The notes beneath the pieces were generated by a model. That model saw only the letters and a program-made list of their open reading frames with translations. It was not told the origin of the DNA and searched no databases. Below, piece by piece: positions 1-3,234 of a DNA stretch of 5,576 nt. Every line of letters starts with the position of its first letter. Position 1 is the stretch's first letter. Source of the DNA: Ruminococcaceae bacterium UBA6857 (GTDB lineage: Bacteria; Bacillota; Clostridia; Oscillospirales; Acutalibacteraceae); contig DKDD01000140.1 of NCBI GenBank assembly GCA_002451715.1, positions 1 to 5,576 of the forward strand, read 5' to 3'. The position numbers and the translations under genes were made by a program.

Positions 1-991
1 CTTTATATACCAATGCGGAAATCGGATTGTCGTGATCCTGTCCGCACGGCGAACCGAGACTCATGTTGACAACATCCGCGCCGAGTTTTACCGAATCGTC
101 AAGTGCGGCAAGGTTGACCTCTTCTTTTGCAACGGAGTTCTTTTCGTCGCCGAAAACTTTCATCAAAAGAAGCTGTGCGTCCGGCGCAACGCCCGTCATG
201 ACGTCGCTTTTTCCGCCCGCGATTCCGGCAACATGCGTTCCGTGGTCGGAATTTTTGTTTTCAACCGTTTTGTCAATTTCGGCATAGTCCCATTTATAGG
301 GGATTTTTTCCGAATAATAGTTCACGTTCCAGCGAGGAACAATTGTGTTGAGAACTTTAAAAGTTGTGATTTTTTGAATATCACTTTTTGAAAGAGTCGG
401 GTTTGCAACCGAAGATGAAAAAACATCATGACCGCATTGAAACCCAGTGTCAAGAATAGCAATAACAAGTCCTTTTCCGGTGTAACCCATTTCCTGCGCT
501 TCGGGAACGCCCGTGAAAAGATTATACGAAAACTTTTCGTCAAAACCGTCTTCGACGCTTTCCGTGTCATCGGGCTGACTGTATCTTTCCGCAACGCTTA
601 CGCTTTTGACACCTGGTATTTTTTCAATGACCGAAATATACTTATAAGGAACCGAAAGCGAAAAGCCGTTGAGCACAAAGGAATAGGAAAACGAATTTTC
701 AAAATCGGCGTTTGAAACGCTTTTTTCAATCAGGCTTTTCACCGTTTCCTGCGCAGAAACAATTTTTTTGTATTTTTCGCTTCCGAGATAGGATTCAAGA
801 AGAGTTTTTCTTTCTTTTGCGTTCGAGACCCCGTCAAGAAGACTTTTTTCGTCAAGTTCAACAATAACGCTCACAAAGTCTTCTTTTGAAAGAAAGCTTT
901 TGATTTCGTCCGAAACCGTGTCGCCCGGAACACCGAAAAGCGAAGAAAGTGCAAGCAAAAAGCTGACAATTGCGGCAATAAATGATTTCAA
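1..991 (-). CDS. Subtilisin-like serine protease (S8 family), N-terminal part, runs off left edge
   Basis: Secreted endopeptidase of the subtilase family. 330 codons are visible and the rest lies beyond base 1. The start is TTG at 991-989: a GGGGAG Shine-Dalgarno (999-1004) sits 7 nt upstream, and the protein then opens with a typical signal peptide (Lys2, hydrophobic 4-20). Residues about 38-137 look like an inhibitor-I9-type propeptide ending in a strand with PGVKSVSV. The catalytic domain begins near 163. The catalytic Asp is D181 in AILDTGF and the catalytic His is H250 in DHGTHVAGIAGG; the substrate-binding strand NMSLGS lies at 309-314. The catalytic Ser (GTSMA) and oxyanion Asn must lie outside the window. 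The Asp-His gap of 69 residues, plus the helix ALDDSVKLGADVVNMSLG, resembles C5a-peptidase/lactocepin subtilases more than short subtilisins (family knowledge). Whether it carries a cell-wall anchor cannot be seen. The gene has its own promoter and is separated from ribU by a terminator. Confidence 0.93.
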   Translation of the reverse strand, partial: MKSFIAAIVSFLLALSSLFGVPGDTVSDEIKSFLSKEDFVSVIVELDEKSLLDGVSNAKERKTLLESYLGSEKYKKIVSAQETVKSLIEKSVSNADFENSFSYSFVLNGFSLSVPYKYISVIEKIPGVKSVSVAERYSQPDDTESVEDGFDEKFSYNLFTGVPEAQEMGYTGKGLVIAILDTGFQCGHDVFSSSVANPTLSKSDIQKITTFKVLNTIVPRWNVNYYSEKIPYKWDYAEIDKTVENKNSDHGTHVAGIAGGKSDVMTGVAPDAQLLLMKVFGDEKNSVAKEEVNLAALDDSVKLGADVVNMSLGSPCGQDHDNPISALVYK

Positions 992-998
992 TTCAAAT

Positions 999-1004
999 CT
1001 CCCC
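999..1004 (-). promoter_or_regulatory. Ribosome binding site deciding the TTG start of the protease
   Basis: On the minus strand GGGGAG is followed by 7 nt and then TTG AAA TCA. No in-frame ATG is available at this point, and another TTG at 996-994 is out: it is followed in its frame by AAT TGA. The signal peptide directly after the chosen TTG supports it. Confidence 0.8.
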
Positions 1005-1006
1005 TT

Positions 1007-1029
1007 TTTTCGGGTCTGCTACCCGAAAA
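1007..1029 (-). repeat. Perfect inverted repeat / leader hairpin upstream of the protease
   Basis: Two 9-base arms, TTTTCGGGT (1007-1015) and ACCCGAAAA (1021-1029), flank a 5-base spacer. In the protease transcript it would form a 9-bp stem-loop between the predicted transcription start (about 1037) and the Shine-Dalgarno at 999-1004. On the minus strand it is followed by AAGGGGAG rather than a U-tract, so it is not an intrinsic terminator for the gene. It may be an mRNA-stabilising 5' hairpin or a repressor operator overlapping the early transcribed region; the sequence alone does not decide. Confidence 0.75.
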
Positions 1030-1043
1030 TAAATTGATATTTT

Positions 1044-1072
1044 ATAATACCACACTTAAAACACGATAGCAA
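1044..1072 (-). promoter_or_regulatory. Predicted sigma-A-type promoter of the protease gene
   Basis: On the minus strand the -35 box is TTGCTA (1072-1067, 4 of 6 consensus), followed by a 17-nt spacer and the -10 box TATTAT (1049-1044, 5 of 6). Transcription would start near 1037, giving a leader of about 46 nt that contains the 1007-1029 hairpin. The promoter lies just downstream of the ribU terminator, which fits an independent transcription unit. Confidence 0.65.
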
Positions 1073-1083
1073 TAATATAAAAC

Positions 1084-1112
1084 AAAAAAACCGCCGATAA
1101 ACGACGGTTTTT
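1084..1112 (-). terminator. Rho-independent terminator of ribU
   Basis: On the minus strand the arms AAAAACCGUCG (1112-1102) and CGGCGGUUUUU (1096-1086) pair over 11 bp with one G-U wobble and a 5-nt loop, followed by a run of seven U that overlaps the lower stem, then G and four more U. It begins 16 nt after the ribU stop. On the plus strand the same structure has a C-A mismatch but is also followed by T-rich sequence, so weak bidirectional action is possible. Confidence 0.88.
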
Positions 1113-1127
1113 GGCTTTTTGTTTAAG

Positions 1128-1697
1128 TTATATATATTTTTCAATGTTAATTCTTTTAATCAGCGTCGGAACAAGAACAAAGCTGACAACCGAAAGCATG
1201 ACCCCTTTGATCGCGTTGAGCGCCGTTGCGGACCAAATTGCCGCCCAAAGCGTTTTGCTGTCAAGCGTTATGCCGAGAAAGTACTTGAAAAACGGCGGAT
1301 CAATAAAATAGTTTGCGCCGATTCCGACAAGGACGATCAAAACGATTCCGAGTACTCCGGCAATCAAAAGACCTGTCTTTTTTTTGTGCTTTTTATAAAC
1401 AAGGCAAAACGGAATGATGTACGCCGCGCCGACGATGAAATTCATCAGGTTTCCGAAACCCATCTGCGTCCCGACTCCCTTAACCGCAAGCTCAATGAGG
1501 TTTTTCACAAGCTCAATCACAACGCCCCAAGTCGGGCCGAAAATCATTGCGCCGACAAGCGCGGGAACATCGCTGAAATCAAGTTTAAGATGGCTTGCGC
1601 CGGGAAAAAGCGGAAACTCAAGAAGATAGAGCACAAAACTTACGGCGCAAAGCATTGAAACGGTTACGAAGCGAATGAAGTTTTTGTTTTTTGTCAT
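1128..1697 (-). CDS. ribU: Riboflavin ECF transporter, substrate-binding S component RibU
   Basis: Integral membrane protein of 189 residues that binds riboflavin and works with the shared ECF energising module (EcfT plus two ATPases, not in this window) to import it. Hydrophobic segments lie at about 8-27, 44-63, 82-101, 109-129 and 158-178, as expected for a six-helix S component with one less obvious helix. The RibU signature follows the first helix: FPLFPGASHLKLDFSDVPAL at 28-47, then GAMIFGP. Length is typical of the family. The ATG at 1697 is chosen because an upstream in-frame ATG at 1745 lies inside the leader terminator; AAAGG at 1709-1713 stands 11 nt before the start, a slightly long spacing. 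An FMN riboswitch in the leader independently supports riboflavin as substrate. No partner genes are adjacent, which is usual for group II ECF systems. Transcription ends at the hairpin 1084-1112. Confidence 0.95.
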   Translation of the reverse strand: MTKNKNFIRFVTVSMLCAVSFVLYLLEFPLFPGASHLKLDFSDVPALVGAMIFGPTWGVVIELVKNLIELAVKGVGTQMGFGNLMNFIVGAAYIIPFCLVYKKHKKKTGLLIAGVLGIVLIVLVGIGANYFIDPPFFKYFLGITLDSKTLWAAIWSATALNAIKGVMLSVVSFVLVPTLIKRINIEKYI

Positions 1698-1725
1698 CGG
1701 TGATCCGACCTTTCTTGAAAAATTG

Positions 1726-1755
1726 ACAAACAAAAACACCCGCAAAAATTGCGGG
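1726..1755 (-). terminator. Attenuator terminator of the ribU FMN riboswitch
   Basis: On the minus strand CCCGCAA (1755-1749) and UUGCGGG (1745-1739) form a perfect 7-bp stem with a 3-nt loop, followed by the U-rich run UGUUUUUGUUUG. It lies between the FMN aptamer and the ribU start, 28 nt before the ATG. This is the standard arrangement for riboswitch control by premature termination: FMN binding should favour this hairpin. Confidence 0.88.
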
Positions 1756-1780
1756 CGCAGAAAAGCAGGATCAATGTTTT

Positions 1781-1899
1781 TCTTCTTCCGTCCGGACTAT
1801 GACCGTCGGCTTCGGAATTTCACCGAAATCGGCTTTGCAAAAAAGCAAAGTTCGCAGGCTGTAACTGCCGGTGAGGAATTTCACCTCGCCCTGAAGATT
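1781..1899 (-). promoter_or_regulatory. FMN riboswitch aptamer (RFN element)
   Basis: The minus strand carries the conserved RFN blocks in order: AGGGCGAGGTGAAATTCCTC (from about 1892), ACCGGCAGTTACAGCCTGCGAA, a variable 6-bp hairpin CTTTGC/GCAAAG (1850-1833), TTTCGGTGAAATTCCGAAGC, CGACGGTCATAGTCCGGACG and a closing GAAGAAGA. The first and last segments (TCTTC near 1898-1894 and GAAGA near 1785-1781) pair as P1. This RNA binds flavin mononucleotide and represses riboflavin synthesis or uptake genes. Here it precedes ribU and is followed by a terminator, so the expected action is to switch off riboflavin import when FMN is high. All diagnostic conserved blocks are present, so it looks functional. 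Confidence 0.96.
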
Positions 1900-1914
1900 C
1901 ATTTGTCTTTAATC

Positions 1915-1943
1915 AGTATATTCTTGATACCCCGTTTTGTCAA
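1915..1943 (-). promoter_or_regulatory. Predicted sigma-A-type promoter of the ribU leader
   Basis: On the minus strand TTGACA (1943-1938, perfect -35) is followed by a 17-nt spacer and TATACT (1920-1915, 5 of 6 for -10). Transcription would start near 1908, about 9 nt before the FMN aptamer, exactly where a riboswitch leader should begin. It starts 18 bases downstream of the manA stop codon. Confidence 0.85.
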
Positions 1944-1960
1944 CGGTTTTTTAAAAATTT

Positions 1961-2920
1961 TTATATTCTTGTTTCAAGAACCGTCATATCGCCGAGAATC
2001 TGAACTTCGCCGAGTCCCGCCGGAAGAAAAACGCTTTCGCCTTTATAAAAGGTCAGCACACTGTCTTTGTGGCAAAGAACGCCGTTTCCGTCCAGCGCAA
2101 GAAGCGAAACAAACGAAGTTTCATCCGCCGTAACGGTCACACTCTCTTTCACTTCAAGTTTTGACGCCGTGAAAATTTCGCAGGAAGAAAGAAGTGTTTT
2201 TTTGCTTTCGCCGAGCATTTCAAATTTTTTCGGCAAAAAATCCGCCTCGGTTGTTTTTTGAAGATTCAAAACGTCAAGCGCCTTTTGAACGTGAAGCTCG
2301 CGCGGCTTTCCGTTTTGAAGTCTGCCGTAATCATAAACGCGATAAGTCACGTTTGAACTTTGCTGAACTTCGGCAAGAAGAATGCCTTTTCCAATTGCGT
2401 GAAGCGTTCCCGCCTTAATGAAAAACACGTCGCCTTTTTTGACGTTCACTTTGTTGCAAAAATCAAGAACGGTGTTTTCTTCAACAGCTTTTTGAAACTG
2501 CTCTTTTGTCATATCGTCTTTTACGCCGAAAATGAGGCTTGCACCCTCTTCGCAGTCAATGATATACCACATTTCGGTTTTTCCGTTTTGATTTTCATGC
2601 TCTTTTGCGTATGCGTCATCGGGGTGAACCTGCAAGGAAAGGTTGTCCTTTGCGTCGATGAGTTTGATAAGAACGGGAAAATCGGAAAACTTTTCTGCGT
2701 GTGTTCCAAGATAGGTCTTGCCCTCATTTTGAAGCACGTCGCGAAGCGTTCTTCCTTTGAAGGCGGTGTTTTCAACAATGCAGTCGCCGTCCGGGTGGCA
2801 CGAAAGCACCCACGCTTCGGCCTGGCGGTCGGTTTCGGCGTAATAATCAAATTCTTTTGAAAGGCGCGTTCCGACCCAGATGTAATCTTTTATTGCGGGT
2901 TGAAGTTTAAGAGGTTTCAT
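1961..2920 (-). CDS. manA: Class I mannose-6-phosphate isomerase
   Basis: Cytoplasmic zinc-dependent enzyme that interconverts mannose 6-phosphate and fructose 6-phosphate, linking mannose use or GDP-mannose synthesis to glycolysis. At 319 residues it matches the short Firmicutes type-I form rather than the longer E. coli form. The cupin-fold metal site is visible: Q97 and H99 in SLQVHPDD, E116 in KTEMWYI and H174 in AGTLHAIG. The active-site Arg is expected at R194 in VTYRVYDYGR. The N-terminal motif YIWVGTRL, equivalent to the family's WGG/WGT element, is also present. The ATG at 2920 has GGAAG (2928-2932) 7 nt upstream. No canonical terminator follows the stop, so some transcripts may continue into the ribU leader, where the FMN attenuator would also stop them. 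The gene diverges from the bofA-like gene. The symbol follows the general family name; the physiological sugar pathway is not shown by neighbours. Confidence 0.95.
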   Translation of the reverse strand: MKPLKLQPAIKDYIWVGTRLSKEFDYYAETDRQAEAWVLSCHPDGDCIVENTAFKGRTLRDVLQNEGKTYLGTHAEKFSDFPVLIKLIDAKDNLSLQVHPDDAYAKEHENQNGKTEMWYIIDCEEGASLIFGVKDDMTKEQFQKAVEENTVLDFCNKVNVKKGDVFFIKAGTLHAIGKGILLAEVQQSSNVTYRVYDYGRLQNGKPRELHVQKALDVLNLQKTTEADFLPKKFEMLGESKKTLLSSCEIFTASKLEVKESVTVTADETSFVSLLALDGNGVLCHKDSVLTFYKGESVFLPAGLGEVQILGDMTVLETRI

Positions 2921-2969
2921 TTTTTCACTTCCAAGGTCATATATTATATTAAAGAAAGGTGGTTAAAAC
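2921..2969. promoter_or_regulatory. Compact divergent promoter region between manA and the bofA-like gene
   Basis: Only 49 bp separate the two start codons, so both promoters must fit here or extend into the opposite gene. A perfect -10 TATAAT for manA lies on the minus strand at 2948-2943, with no good -35 (best ATGTTT at 2971-2966). On the plus strand TATATT (2940-2945) or TATTAT (2942-2947) could serve the bofA-like gene, again without a convincing -35. The candidate -10 boxes occupy the same bases on opposite strands. Confidence 0.45.
2955..2962 (+). promoter_or_regulatory. Strong ribosome binding site of the bofA-like gene
   Basis: AAAGGTGG, one base from the AAAGGAGG consensus, ends 7 nt before the ATG at 2970. 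It is the best Shine-Dalgarno in the window and fixes both the start and the plus-strand orientation of this small gene. Confidence 0.85.
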
Positions 2970-3233
2970 ATGGGGTTCAAAAGCACTGCCGTAATCATAA
3001 TGCTTGCCGTTTTTTCGCTCATCACGGTTTTGGTGATGTTCAAAAGCAAGGATTTTTTCAAAGCGCTTGTTTTTTCCGCGCTTCAAGGCATTGCCGCGCT
3101 TTTTGCGGTCAATCTTCTTTCTGCCGCAACGGGTGTTTCGCTTGCTGTCAACGGTGTCACGCTTGCGCTTTCGGTAATCGGTGGAACGGCAGGCGTTGTC
3201 GGTCTGCTTGTTTCAAGGCTTTTTTTAATGTGA
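2970..3233 (+). CDS. BofA-family (pro-sigma-K processing inhibitor-like) small membrane protein
   Basis: An 87-residue, very hydrophobic protein with two or three likely membrane segments (about 5-23, 32-54 and 60-86), separated by the short basic loop FKSKD at 24-28. The second half carries the BofA pattern: an Asn after a hydrophobic run (VNLLS, N48), a Gly (G55), then N61 and a Gly-rich terminal segment IGGTAGVVGLLVSRLFL at 70-86. Length matches the family, which is about 85-90 residues. In Bacillus, BofA sits in the outer forespore membrane and holds the SpoIVFB protease inactive until sigma-K is needed. In Clostridia the family also occurs where that role is unproven. The usual recR/yaaK neighbourhood is not seen here. 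The call rests on pattern recognition of a short protein, so a generic small membrane protein remains possible. Confidence 0.72.
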   Translation: MGFKSTAVIIMLAVFSLITVLVMFKSKDFFKALVFSALQGIAALFAVNLLSAATGVSLAVNGVTLALSVIGGTAGVVGLLVSRLFLM

Positions 3234-3234
3234 T

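Noticed and set aside
1119..1658. Long open frames on the plus strand antisense to ribU
   Set aside because: They are shadows of ribU: no ribosome binding site, basic low-complexity composition, and the minus frame encodes a clear membrane protein.
1698..1745. Upstream ATG at 1745 adding 16 residues to RibU
   Set aside because: It lies within the riboswitch terminator hairpin and would place translation initiation inside the regulatory structure; the ATG at 1697 begins a normal S component.
1701..1773. GGATCA near the ribU start complementary to TGATCC in the leader (1768-1773)
   Set aside because: Only 6 bp, separated by the terminator, with no extension beyond chance level.
2360..2860. 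166-codon plus-strand frame antisense to manA
   Set aside because: Cys/Phe/Val-rich translation without family resemblance, no Shine-Dalgarno, and fully covered by a convincing manA.
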